The notes under the pieces were generated by a model. The model did not search any database. It worked only from the letters and a program-made list of their open reading frames with translations, and was not told where the DNA came from. A program made the translations under genes and the position numbers. From NCBI GenBank assembly GCA_964453575.1, contig CAYVRW010000004.1:1-50693 (forward strand): a stretch of 50,693 nt of DNA, written 5' to 3'. This stretch comes from JABDBK01 sp964453575 (GTDB lineage Bacteria; Pseudomonadota; Gammaproteobacteria; DSM-16500). Shown piece by piece: positions 7,381-15,079 of this stretch; positions within the stretch are counted from its first letter, which is position 1, and each line of letters starts with the position of its first letter.

Positions 7381-7428
7381 AGGGGTCAAGTGCCATCTTC
7401 CCATAATAGAAGATGGCACTTGACCCCT
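7381..7428. repeat. REP-like palindrome, family A, copy 1
   Basis: Perfect 20-base arms: AGGGGTCAAGTGCCATCTTC at 7381-7400 and its reverse complement at 7409-7428, around the loop CCATAATA. The outer 17 bases equal the RAYT element's terminal repeat. It lies 12 bases after the stop of the minus-strand gene 7441-8145. Confidence 0.95.
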
Positions 7429-7440
7429 TATTGACCTAAA

Positions 7441-8145
7441 TTATCTCTTGTTTGCTATTTCTCTCTTCTCTACAGGTGAGCCAAGAGTCATTCCTAAATC
7501 TTCGCCATGAACTGCTGATAAAACTATATCTCTTGTTGTCTCGTGACACGTCCCATTATTCATTAGTGCTAATCCTTCAACAACTTCTCTAGTATTCCCA
7601 AACATTTCATGCTCCGAATTTCTGCATTTTTCGACCAGCTCGTAGAAAGCAATTGGGTTTTTATTCATCAGAAGTTTTAGGTTCATCATTGTTGTAATTA
7701 CAATTGGTTCTGCAACTTCTGAACCATTTTTTAGTTTTACCATATTAAAGGAAGAATCCTTGTTAGCTTTTCTTTGAAACAAAGAAAAATTATCTTTATC
7801 TTCCTTTTTAGACTCATTAGCCTTTCTTAGGTTGGATATCACAGTGACTGCAAGTCCGTCCCCATGATCTTGATCATACGACGAAGAATCAAATTCAAAT
7901 CCGGATAAATCAACTTTTATCGGTCTTGGGCCTGAGCCTAAGTCAACATAATCAAATTTGTATCGACCAGTTTTACTGCATTTCTCAATTTCTTTTCTTG
8001 CTGCCTCAACTTTTACAGGGGGAGCCATAGAAGCAAGTATTTTCATCATTGGCTGCGAAGCAAAACCAGAGCCATTAAATTTTGCATTATTGTACAACGC
8101 TAGTAGAACATCAGCTTTATCTAATCCAATTATGTTAATTTTCAT
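7441..8145 (-). CDS. Conserved-looking hypothetical protein
   Basis: 234 residues; ATG preceded by AAGGAAGT. The first 100 residues ('MKINIIGLDKADVLLALYNN', 'KFDYVDLGSGPRPIKVDLSG', 'SSYDQDHGDGLAVTVIS') resemble a domain I associate with orphan proteins of Legionella and of plasmids, where it has no known role. The C-terminal half ('IVITTMMNLKLLMNKNP') is unfamiliar. No signal peptide or membrane segment. The gene is bracketed by family-A palindromes (7381 and 8206). Existence is likely; function unknown. Confidence 0.7.
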   Translation of the reverse strand: MKINIIGLDKADVLLALYNNAKFNGSGFASQPMMKILASMAPPVKVEAARKEIEKCSKTGRYKFDYVDLGSGPRPIKVDLSGFEFDSSSYDQDHGDGLAVTVISNLRKANESKKEDKDNFSLFQRKANKDSSFNMVKLKNGSEVAEPIVITTMMNLKLLMNKNPIAFYELVEKCRNSEHEMFGNTREVVEGLALMNNGTCHETTRDIVLSAVHGEDLGMTLGSPVEKREIANKR

Positions 8146-8205
8146 TATATTACTTCCTTAATTATTTTTTTAAGAGGCAAGATTGTATCAAGTCTTAAAG
8201 TCTTA

Positions 8206-8253
8206 AGGGGTCAAGTGCCATCTTCACATAATAGAAGATGTCACTTGACCCCT
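8206..8253. repeat. REP-like palindrome, family A, copy 2
   Basis: Same 48-base design as copy 1, with loop ACATAATA and one arm mismatch (GATGTCAC). It lies 16 bases after the stop of the minus-strand gene 8270-8683. Confidence 0.93.
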
Positions 8254-8269
8254 CCTTCTGAAGTGTGAA

Positions 8270-8683
8270 TTATTTTCCCAATCCGGCCGTTCGCGGTTGA
8301 AATTGACATTCTAATTGTTTATTCAACAACGAAAGCTCATCAACCTGTAGAGTGAAACTTGCCCAAAAGGAGCTCTCAGAACCACGCAATACATCAAAAA
8401 ATTTTCCGGGAAGTACGGTGTGCACTACTTCTTTTACGTGCTCTAATTTTTCTTTAAAAGCTTCTTCACTCAGTATATGGGGATTGAAGGAAATTGAGAT
8501 TGATATACCTCCCATCGCTTTTACATCACTTGCCTGTATAAAGGGTTTAGGAGGAAATGCATGGCAATCAAAATGCTTTTTAAATAGGTCGCATAATATA
8601 GCAATGTCTGCATTTAATTGTTTGTCTTCTGGCGAATGACCACATCGAAAAGCTTGTCCAATATCTCTAACAAATTGTAGCAT
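8270..8683 (-). CDS. Hypothetical protein
   Basis: 137 residues, ATG preceded by AAAAAGGAC. Soluble, mixed alpha/beta appearance; 'IQASDVKAMGGISISISFNP' is the most structured stretch. Not recognised. It lies between family-A palindrome copy 2, just past its stop, and the divergent channel gene at 8866, with which it could share a promoter region (8684-8865). Confidence 0.65.
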   Translation of the reverse strand: MLQFVRDIGQAFRCGHSPEDKQLNADIAILCDLFKKHFDCHAFPPKPFIQASDVKAMGGISISISFNPHILSEEAFKEKLEHVKEVVHTVLPGKFFDVLRGSESSFWASFTLQVDELSLLNKQLECQFQPRTAGLGK

Positions 8684-8865
8684 AGTAATAAGTCCTTTTT
8701 CTAAAAAGTTATATCAAGATGACAACGTTATCTAACACATTTTAAAGTTCAAAGTCTAGTGGGTTATAAGCTATAAAGTCCTCGCGTTTAAAAAAAGTAT
8801 AATTAGTTACGTGCATTTTCCCCCCGACTCTTTTATGATATGGAATATTGAAAAGGAACTTCTAC

Positions 8866-9546
8866 ATGAGTAGTATTTATAAAAGTAAATACTTTTATTT
8901 ATTGATTGCGCTGTTTCTCTATTTTCTCAGTACGTCATTTTTATCGCCTAATCATTACAGTGGAATTTTGCTTAGTATTTTTTTTACGGGATTTATTGTC
9001 TATTGTCTTTTTGCTATAACGTCTAATCGATTTATAGTGACATTAGTTTTTATTTCAGGAGTTATAACTCTTCTTCTCCACTGGCTAATAAGCATTAAAT
9101 ATACTACTCATGTTAATTTACACATAACTTATTATATTTTTGATATTATTTTCCAGGTGATCATTATTTATGCCGTTATATCTTCGATTGTCAACGATAA
9201 AGAAATAACGTTTGACTCTCTTTTTGGTGCTATTTGCTCGTATTTATTAATTGGTTTTATGTGGGGGCTTATCTACTTATTAATAAATACGCTGGATCCT
9301 GCAGCATTTTCACAACCATTAATTTCAAGTACTATTCATGAAAATCTAAAATATGCATTTTATTATAGTTTTACAACTCTTACCACGTTAGGCTATGGTG
9401 ACATATTGCCTAAAACAGACATTGCCAGAACTGCCTCATGGGTTGAAGCTGTAGTAGGACAAATATATTTGGTGGTTTGGATATCGGAATTAGTAGGGAA
9501 AAGAATTATGCAATTTAATAATACGGACAAGATAAATAAACATTAG
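8866..9546 (+). CDS. Voltage-gated-type potassium channel, six-helix
   Basis: 226 residues from the ATG at 8866, preceded by AAAAGGAAC; a TTG six codons upstream is in frame but unlikely. Five hydrophobic helices are followed by a pore loop with the potassium selectivity filter ('TTLTTLGYGDILP') and a last helix ('VVGQIYLVVWISELVG'). This is the Ion_trans_2 pore module in a six-helix arrangement; no regulatory RCK or cyclic-nucleotide domain follows, and no Arg-rich S4 is evident. It should pass potassium across the inner membrane. A family-A palindrome starts 6 bases past the stop. Confidence 0.88.
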   Translation: MSSIYKSKYFYLLIALFLYFLSTSFLSPNHYSGILLSIFFTGFIVYCLFAITSNRFIVTLVFISGVITLLLHWLISIKYTTHVNLHITYYIFDIIFQVIIIYAVISSIVNDKEITFDSLFGAICSYLLIGFMWGLIYLLINTLDPAAFSQPLISSTIHENLKYAFYYSFTTLTTLGYGDILPKTDIARTASWVEAVVGQIYLVVWISELVGKRIMQFNNTDKINKH

Positions 9547-9552
9547 AACAAG

Positions 9553-9602
9553 AAGAGGTCAAGTGCCATCTTTCCATAATAGAAGATGGCACTTGACCCC
9601 TT
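9553..9602. repeat. REP-like palindrome, family A, copy 3
   Basis: 50 bases (AAGAGGTCAAGTGCCATC arm, CCATAATA loop, then the full right arm ending CCCCTT). It separates the channel gene stop (6 bases away) from a truncated DUF2145 copy that begins directly at its right edge. Confidence 0.93.
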
Positions 9603-10003
9603 ATCTTTCAAACAAAATTTTACAAAATAAATTATTGTCAATCTTAAATTCAAAAACAAAATTGAAGCTTCATCATAAAAGATACAGCATGATTGCTTAT
9701 CCCTATTCAAATTTATATCAAAATTCTAACCAATGGGTCATCGAAGTGACTGCTTCAGCATTAAGCGGCTATCATCATAGAACTGATCTGCAAGAGTGGT
9801 TGAGAGACAATAACTATCAACCAGGTTATATTTCAATACCAAAAACTAAGCGCATGATTGTCAAATTATTTAAAGATAACATAACCTTCGAAGACATCCA
9901 AAAGAAGAACGAGATAATAATATCTACTCATTTGTAAGTGCTGAATCAGTATTTAATTTTTTACATCAAAAAAATGAATTAATATTCGATAAAGAATTTG
10001 GAG
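9603..10003 (+). pseudogene. 5'-truncated, frameshifted copy of the DUF2145 gene at 13124
   Basis: From 'ILQNKLLSIL' on, the DNA and protein run parallel to the second half of the gene at 13124-13894 ('KRYSMIAYPYSNLYQNSNQW', 'NYQPGYISIPKTKRM' are shared). The N-terminal 125 residues, including the signal peptide and 'LIARVGSDLS', are missing; the break coincides with the family-A palindrome. Near 9895 a one-base deletion (GAAGACATCC against GAAGACCATCC) shifts the frame, so the intact copy's end 'SVFDFLHQKNEI' is still recognisable in another frame downstream. Non-functional. Confidence 0.88.
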
Positions 10004-10006
10004 AAG

Positions 10007-10492
10007 CTACATAGTTTGTCGGACTGGCGGACCAACAATATCCCTATGGAGTTTTTCGTCTCTTGCCTCGTCGCAAGATCTTTTAATGGCACATCCGCCA
10101 TCCACAAAAACCCCTACAGATGAACCAACAAGCCCTATGGGTATAGATAAAACTAACGAAATACACACAAGGCAAGCAGAAAGTTCATCTGGACCACCAC
10201 TACGACATAAATAATCCACCATCTTGCACCAGAAGCCTGCATAGCAAGCCTGCTCCGAATTTCGATCTGGATAAGGAAGATCCATATTTCTTCGATTAAC
10301 GATCATGCTCAGTAATGCTTTCTCTGTTTGTTCTTTTTCTGGAAGAACGCGCTCCTGTAGTAAATAGGTTCCTGTTATCCTTCTTATGTTAGACGGCATT
10401 GTATCCCATTCTTTGGAGCTAACATTTATAGGATTAGCTTTTACATCTTGCTCTGATTGATCTAAATTTCTAAGTAATCGCGTTGTTGACAT
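10007..10492 (-). CDS. Hypothetical protein with C-terminal hydrophobic segment
   Basis: 161 residues, ATG preceded by AAAAAGG. Polar first 100 residues; then a Cys-containing stretch ('KMVDYLCRSGGPDELSACLV'), one long hydrophobic segment rich in Gly and Ser ('SLVLSIPIGLVGSSVGVFV'), and a charged tail ('IKRSCDEARDEKLHRD'). Not recognised. The order of elements resembles the orphan at 578-1114. Its stop sits just beyond the DUF2145 pseudogene, and a family-A palindrome lies about 100 bases upstream of its start. Confidence 0.6.
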   Translation of the reverse strand: MSTTRLLRNLDQSEQDVKANPINVSSKEWDTMPSNIRRITGTYLLQERVLPEKEQTEKALLSMIVNRRNMDLPYPDRNSEQACYAGFWCKMVDYLCRSGGPDELSACLVCISLVLSIPIGLVGSSVGVFVDGGCAIKRSCDEARDEKLHRDIVGPPVRQTM

Positions 10493-10595
10493 TATTAAAC
10501 CTTTTTAATTTTATAAAAGCATTATATTCGAAAATAATTTAAATTCCAGGTGGCATGTACGCAAATATTGAAAAAATGGCCGAAATGAAGACAAG

Positions 10596-10645
10596 AAGGG
10601 GTCAAGTGCCATCTGCCCATAATAGAAGATGGCACTTGACCCCTT
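10596..10645. repeat. REP-like palindrome, family A, copy 4
   Basis: 50 bases, AAGGGGTCAAGTGCCATCT arm, CCATAATA loop, right arm ending CCCCTT; one mismatch near the loop. It lies 22 bases after the stop of the minus-strand gene 10668-11069. Confidence 0.94.
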
Positions 10646-10667
10646 ATCTTTGCTTATCTCTTTGAAC

Positions 10668-11069
10668 TTAATTTCGAATTATTCCTAAATCTAGAAATGG
10701 CATGACTGGGGTAATAGCGACCGCCATCGGCATATAACCACCATCATCATAATATCTACATCTCCAATGCTCTTCATAAGCTTCGGGACCTTCTATAAGA
10801 TTTAAGCGACTTAAAATAATTGAAGTATTTTGCTTTGCTTCATTTTCGTTAGCGCCTGGCACAATAACAATAAAAGTCCATTTATTATCAGTTTGATAAT
10901 CATTGGATCGCACTATACCGAACCAAGCACCAGCTTCCATTTCTTTAAACTCATCAATAGCAACCGGTTGCAATGAAGCAATAGAAGGACAACCTTTAGG
11001 GATGGGTGAAGCAAAACTGAATTGGGATAAGAATAGAAGTAGAAAAGCAAATATACGAAATGATTTCAT
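10668..11069 (-). CDS. Small secreted protein
   Basis: 133 residues with a clear Sec signal peptide ('MKSFRIFAFLLLFLSQFSFA', cleavage expected after Ala21 or nearby). The mature part starts with 'PIPKGCPSIASLQ' and has two Cys (the second in 'EEHWRCRYYDDGG'), probably a disulfide. ATG preceded by AAGGAAAA. The signal-Cys-Pro-Ser/x start recalls small secreted Legionella families such as DUF4949, but membership is a guess. Bracketed by family-A palindromes 10596 and 11201. Confidence 0.7.
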   Translation of the reverse strand: MKSFRIFAFLLLFLSQFSFASPIPKGCPSIASLQPVAIDEFKEMEAGAWFGIVRSNDYQTDNKWTFIVIVPGANENEAKQNTSIILSRLNLIEGPEAYEEHWRCRYYDDGGYMPMAVAITPVMPFLDLGIIRN

Positions 11070-11200
11070 TAATTTTCCTTAATTGATCAAACTATAAAAT
11101 TTAATTTGAGAAACATTATTACAAATCAATCAAAGAGTCAAACTTGATTTACCAATATAATTTTTAATGCACAACAGGCAAGCTTCTTTCTAGACAACAA

Positions 11201-11250
11201 AAGGGGTCAAGTGCCATCTTGCCATAATAGAAGATGGCACTTGATCTCTT
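11201..11250. repeat. REP-like palindrome, family A, copy 5
   Basis: Left arm AAGGGGTCAAGTGCCATCTT intact, loop CCATAATA, right arm decayed at its outer end (TTGATCTCTT instead of TTGACCCCTT). It lies 12 bases after the stop of the gene 11263-12090. Confidence 0.92.
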
Positions 11251-11274
11251 ATCTCTTATCTCTTATCTCTTATT
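11245..11274. repeat. Short tandem repeat (TCTCTTA)n
   Basis: Four consecutive 7-base units overlapping the end of palindrome copy 5 and the last codons of the minus-strand gene ending at 11263. The TAA stop and final Asn-Lys-Arg codons lie inside it, so slippage could change the C-terminus. Confidence 0.8.
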
Positions 11275-12090
11275 AGGATTTCTATGAGTAGTCTGTCGTG
11301 AATCCAATGGCGCCATTTCTTGAGCTTGTCCTGGAAAGAATTTTACAGAGTGGGAAGGAGGCGGCCTTTGTATTTTTTCAGCTTCAGCTAAAGCTTTTCT
11401 GAATGCTTTTTCATTTTCTTTTGCTGAATGTTGTTGCGCATCATAACTTAAAGGATATGCATAATTAGCTGTAGCTAAAACTAATTTGCTTACCTTTTCC
11501 ATGTCTTCTGGTCGAATATTTGGATTTTCCATAAGTGTATTATGAAACGTTTGAATACGAGCACTTAACTCACGCTTTGTTGTTTTATCTACATCATATG
11601 CATATTCTTTGCTTAATTCCGTTGCCATAAGTTTTAGTTCTAGCAACACTATTTTAATTCTTACATCCCGTACAGACTCGTTTAGCTTCGCCTCGGCGCT
11701 TATTGATGATATTAATTCTTCTTGTAATACTTTTGGGTCATCTTCATCTGCTCGAGTCCGGTATCTACATGATGCTTTTATAAATTCTTCCATAAACGCA
11801 TCAAGTTCTGCAAATTTTCCTCCTTCTCTGAAAGATACATAATGCAGTGCTTGATTTACTATTTCGATTATTTGATCTTTATGTTTTTCCCCACAAACCG
11901 TATAAGCTGTCTGAAGCATTCCGTTCCATTCATTTAGATGCGTTAAATCTTTTATGAATGCGGCTTTTCGGCGTAATGAGGTTAATGCGAGCTCAAAATT
12001 TTCTTTCTTGGTTCTATCAGATGCTGGCTTCTGTTCTATTTCATCCACTTTTCTTTTAAGGTCTATTGCTTTGTCTAATTCGAAATTCAA
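11263..12090 (-). CDS. Hypothetical helical protein, possibly the second half of a frameshifted gene
   Basis: 275 residues from a TTG; there is no ATG and no ribosome site near that start. The frame stays open upstream ('KIKNEDSLKQLNFELD') into the end of the preceding gene, in the -1 frame. Highly charged, helix-forming and coiled-coil-like ('LDKAIDLKRKVDEIEQKPAS', 'REGGKFAELDAFMEEFIKA'), with a Pro-rich tail. No homology recognised. Read together with 12114-12527 it would form one protein of about 420 residues. Whether that is a disrupted gene, a sequencing error in the A-run, or programmed slippage cannot be decided here. Confidence 0.6.
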   Translation of the reverse strand: MNFELDKAIDLKRKVDEIEQKPASDRTKKENFELALTSLRRKAAFIKDLTHLNEWNGMLQTAYTVCGEKHKDQIIEIVNQALHYVSFREGGKFAELDAFMEEFIKASCRYRTRADEDDPKVLQEELISSISAEAKLNESVRDVRIKIVLLELKLMATELSKEYAYDVDKTTKRELSARIQTFHNTLMENPNIRPEDMEKVSKLVLATANYAYPLSYDAQQHSAKENEKAFRKALAEAEKIQRPPPSHSVKFFPGQAQEMAPLDSRQTTHRNPNKR

Positions 12091-12113
12091 TTGTTTGAGA
12101 CTATCTTCATTTT

Positions 12114-12126
12114 TTATTTTTTTAAA
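12114..12126 (-). other. Candidate -1 frameshift / transcriptional slippage site
   Basis: On the minus strand the heptamer T-TTA-AAA (12126 down to 12120) is in phase with the upstream gene and is part of TTT followed by seven A. The zero-frame stop TAA follows one codon later; the -1 frame continues openly into the gene ending at 11263. No strong downstream hairpin was seen by eye, so polymerase slippage on the A-run or a plain indel are alternatives. Confidence 0.5.
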
Positions 12127-12527
12127 GCTCCCACTATGTTTTTAAACTCTGCTTCATCGATACCAGATGAACAATAAGCTTCCACCAGTTTCCAATGAAA
12201 AACCATAACACCACGCTCCAATTCACTTTTGTTTTTCGGATGTTTTTTCGATATTTTTTCATACATTTTTTCATAGTCTTTATTATTGCTCAGAATTTCT
12301 TGAGAAATGTTGCGTTTTTTTTCACCCTCCAATTTACGCTCCCATGCAGAAATATCTTCCTTTTTGTCAACTACTTCCTTAGCTATTTCAATTGCATGCC
12401 CAAGTTGAATTTTTTTTGATAGATAAGCTTCTTTCAGATCATTGCAAAACTTGGGTTGATTTATTATCTTATTCAAGTCTCGACCAAAAAAATCATATAA
12501 GTCTTCTACGCGTCTAGGGTTAGTCAT
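12114..12527 (-). CDS. Hypothetical protein, first half of a possible -1 frameshift pair
   Basis: 137 residues, ATG preceded by GAGGTTACG. Charged helical protein ('MTNPRRVEDLYDFFGRDLNK', 'EKMYEKISKKHPKNKSELER'); not recognised. It ends '...GALKK-stop', where the last codons TTA AAA AAA TAA contain the slippery heptamer T-TTA-AAA. The next gene continues in the -1 frame without its own ATG. Alone it may be a complete short protein; with the downstream frame it is the N-terminus of a larger one. Confidence 0.6.
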   Translation of the reverse strand: MTNPRRVEDLYDFFGRDLNKIINQPKFCNDLKEAYLSKKIQLGHAIEIAKEVVDKKEDISAWERKLEGEKKRNISQEILSNNKDYEKMYEKISKKHPKNKSELERGVMVFHWKLVEAYCSSGIDEAEFKNIVGALKK

Positions 12528-12714
12528 AAATCGTAACCTCGCTGCATTTATCAGTTAATTACAGTATACACCATAATTGAATATTAGTTACACACGACAA
12601 ATCTATAATCTTTGTTCAATCAATGAGTTGTTAAATAAGAAAGCGTTAAATCAATGTGATTTGTTGTAAATAAATGTTACTCTAAGCGAAATTTACCCGA
12701 ATGAGTACACTTAC

Positions 12715-13131
12715 ATGTTAAAAAATCTATTTTTTCGCATACTTATCGTAATTATGATAATTTTTAGTTCTAATACTTTTGCACGCACCACAGGCTCACC
12801 TGAGCCTAGCGAAAACGCTTCAATTATTGGCTTACTTGGATCTGCTGTCTTAGCTTCTACCGTAGTGGCCGCAGGTGAGTGGATAATCACCAGCATCAAA
12901 CGTACAGATAATAATGCTAATATTAGGATGCGCTCATTAACACAACCTAAAAAAGCAATAACGATAACTTTACCAGCTGATAACTTACGAAAAACGCCTC
13001 TAAAAAAAGGACAAAAAGTTCAAATAGAATCCGCGCAAACAGGTTATTTATTTAAAACTCAAGGAAATAATTTAGGTTTCCTACCAAATCAAAAAGGGAA
13101 ATCTTTACTCCATTCTGAAAGTTATGATTAA
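12715..13131 (+). CDS. Exported hypothetical protein upstream of DUF2145
   Basis: 138 residues. N-terminal signal sequence ('MLKNLFFRILIVIMIIFSSN', predicted cleavage near 'TFA-R'); then a second weakly hydrophobic Gly/Ala stretch ('SIIGLLGSAVLASTVVAAGE') and a basic periplasmic part. It overlaps the DUF2145 gene by 8 bases, so the two are translationally coupled and probably act together; DUF2145 genes are often paired with a small exported partner. Function unknown. Confidence 0.72.
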   Translation: MLKNLFFRILIVIMIIFSSNTFARTTGSPEPSENASIIGLLGSAVLASTVVAAGEWIITSIKRTDNNANIRMRSLTQPKKAITITLPADNLRKTPLKKGQKVQIESAQTGYLFKTQGNNLGFLPNQKGKSLLHSESYD

Positions 13132-13894
13132 GAGATGTTTTTTTCTCCTATTATATTGCGTTCATTTACAAAGTTTTGCAGGAACGCGCTGTGATAATAC
13201 TACATTTGATCCTGCTGCCTATATCAAAGCAGGAGATCAAGCTGCTGTTATTGAAAAAATCTTAATAAAACAAAAGCCTCAAGTTGCTTTAATCGCACGC
13301 GTTGGATCAGACTTAAGTAAATATCAATTACACTATACCCATATCGCATTTTTAGTAAAAAATACATCAGAAAAACACTGGAGTGTGATACATTTATTAA
13401 ATCATTGCGAAACATCCACATCTTCTATTTATCGTCAGGGCTTAATGAATTTTTTTCTAGATAATGTTTATAATTATGAAGCAAAAGTCGTTATTCCAAG
13501 CGAAATTTTACAAAATAAATTATTGTCAATCCTAGTTTCAAAAAGAAAATTGAATCTTCATAATAAAAGATACAGTATGATTGCTTATCCCTATTCAAAT
13601 CTATATCAAAATTCCAATCAATGGGTCCTTGAAATTATTGCTTCAGCATTAAGCGGCTATAATAATAGAACTGATTTGCAATCGTGGTTGAGAGAGAATA
13701 ACTATCAGCCAGGTTATATCTCAATACCAAAAACTAAGCGTATGATAATCAAGTTATTTAAAAATAACATAACATTCGAAGACCATCCGAAACAAGAACG
13801 CGATACAAAAATCTATTCATTTGTAAGTGCAGAATCAGTATTTGATTTTTTACATCAAAAAAATGAAATAATATTCGATAAAGAATTCGGATGA
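13124..13894 (+). CDS. DUF2145 family exported protein
   Basis: 256 residues with a signal peptide ('MIKRCFFLLLYCVHLQSFAG') and the full DUF2145 pattern: 'QVALIARVGSDLSKYQLHYT', 'HIAFLVKN', 'SVIHLLNHC', 'SIYRQGLMNFFLDNVYNYEA', 'RYSMIAYPYSNLYQNSNQW', 'ESVFDFL'. The conserved His, Asn and Cys residues and the length suggest a papain/NlpC-like fold, but the biochemical role is unknown. It overlaps the preceding exported protein. A truncated second copy lies at 9603-10003. A DUF1016 scrap follows its stop by 18 bases. Confidence 0.88.
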   Translation: MIKRCFFLLLYCVHLQSFAGTRCDNTTFDPAAYIKAGDQAAVIEKILIKQKPQVALIARVGSDLSKYQLHYTHIAFLVKNTSEKHWSVIHLLNHCETSTSSIYRQGLMNFFLDNVYNYEAKVVIPSEILQNKLLSILVSKRKLNLHNKRYSMIAYPYSNLYQNSNQWVLEIIASALSGYNNRTDLQSWLRENNYQPGYISIPKTKRMIIKLFKNNITFEDHPKQERDTKIYSFVSAESVFDFLHQKNEIIFDKEFG

Positions 13895-13911
13895 AATGAC
13901 CATATTAAATC

Positions 13912-13990
13912 AAAGTTATAGGGATCTTTTAGAATGCTATTTGCCAAATTCGATTGAGCACATGATAAATGTTCTTTGTAATCGTGTTTA
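13912..13990 (-). pseudogene. Remnant of a DUF1016 (YhcG-type) gene
   Basis: The minus strand encodes 'AQSNLANSILKDPYNFD', the hallmark of DUF1016, preceded by 'HDYKEHL' which also fits the family ('nF..LP..QSDLA' pattern). About 49 bases are roughly 84% identical to 3240-3288, where the same stretch starts the GNAT fusion. No frame continues on either side, so only a scrap survives. Confidence 0.6.
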
Positions 13991-14178
13991 TAAATAACAA
14001 CAATCATATGGTAGCCCTTCACTTTTTTTGATAACATTCGCTTCTTATTTCAATGGAACAACTATGAGAAGTTCATCAAAACAATTGAATGTTGATTCAA
14101 AAAACATCGAGAAGATATCAGCTCCCATTGCATGTTATGCTAATATGATAAAAATCTTATACATTTCGGAATAGAAAC

Positions 14179-14907
14179 ATGAAAAAAATAGTCTTATTTG
14201 TTATGTTTTTTTCGCTAAATTTGTACGCAACTCAACCAAATGTTAAAAAAATAAATGAAAATATACGCATCTTACGTGTTGGTACCACAGGCGATTATCC
14301 ACCTTTAACTTATTACAATCCACAAACTAAAAAATTTTCAGGTACAGATATTGAAAATGCAAAAGCTTTAGGAAAGTATATTGGACGAAAAGTTGTTTTT
14401 ATTAAAACAAGCTGGCCTACCTTATCTTCGGATTTAATGGCGAATAAATTTGATATAGCTATGGGCGGTATTTCATCTTCACCTGAGCGCACTCAACAAT
14501 TTCTACAATCTGATCCTATCATGAAGGATGGGAAGATTCCTTTAGTACGTTGTAACGATATTAAAAAATATGATTCATTAGAAAAAATTAATCAACTCCA
14601 AGTGCGTGTGATAGAAAATAAAGGGGGAACTAATGAACAATTTGCTAAAAAATATTTATCCAAAGCTACGCTCACGCTGATTGATGATAATTTAAGCGCG
14701 ACACAATATTTATTAAATAACTATGCAGATGTGATGATTACCGACAGGACAGAAGCTTTATATAAACAAAAAATGATAAAAAATCTTTGTGCGAGTCATC
14801 CGGATCATCCATTTACAACGTTTGATAAAATTTATCTTTTGCCTAAAACAAGTACGGAGTTATTGGGGCAAGTTAATGGATGGATTAGAATGAAAAAAAA
14901 GCAGTAG
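14179..14907 (+). CDS. PheC-like periplasmic substrate-binding protein (cyclohexadienyl dehydratase family)
   Basis: 242 residues: signal peptide ('MKKIVLFVMFFSLNLYA'), then a type II binding-protein fold. 'LRVGTTGDYPPLTYYNP', 'FSGTDIENAKALGKYIG', 'SWPTLSSDLMANKFDIAMGG', 'ENKGGTNEQFAKKYL' and 'ADVMITDRTEALYKQK' track closely with Pseudomonas PheC, which dehydrates arogenate/prephenate in the periplasm. An amino-acid binding role is also possible. It ends shortly after an A8 run; one extra A would extend the frame by 'AVAQYLKKIP', closer to the usual end, so a C-terminal frameshift is possible. Monocistronic by position. Confidence 0.78.
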   Translation: MKKIVLFVMFFSLNLYATQPNVKKINENIRILRVGTTGDYPPLTYYNPQTKKFSGTDIENAKALGKYIGRKVVFIKTSWPTLSSDLMANKFDIAMGGISSSPERTQQFLQSDPIMKDGKIPLVRCNDIKKYDSLEKINQLQVRVIENKGGTNEQFAKKYLSKATLTLIDDNLSATQYLLNNYADVMITDRTEALYKQKMIKNLCASHPDHPFTTFDKIYLLPKTSTELLGQVNGWIRMKKKQ

Positions 14908-15079
14908 CTCAGTATTTAAAAAAAATTCCGAACATAATACTCGTGTCCGTGGCACTAAATGATCATAGGGATCTTACGGTACGTTGATGAGGCTAAGAGA
15001 TCTATGGATTTTTCCTGGACAAAATTAAATAAATCGGTATCATTACCTGTTTTATAATAATAAATTAAAAGGATCCAAA

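Noticed and set aside
7381..7428. Family-A palindromes as ordinary Rho-independent terminators
   Set aside because: They sit just after genes and may stop or protect transcripts, but the arms are conserved in sequence and equal transposon ends, and no long T-run follows, so repeat is the primary call.
7381..11250. CRISPR-like array made of regularly repeated units
   Set aside because: The repeats are hundreds of bases apart with genes between, are palindromic, and there are no spacers or cas genes.
7381..11250. Integron cassette array with attC sites
   Set aside because: No integrase, no GTTRRRY core sites seen, and the hairpins match the RAYT element ends, which explains them better.
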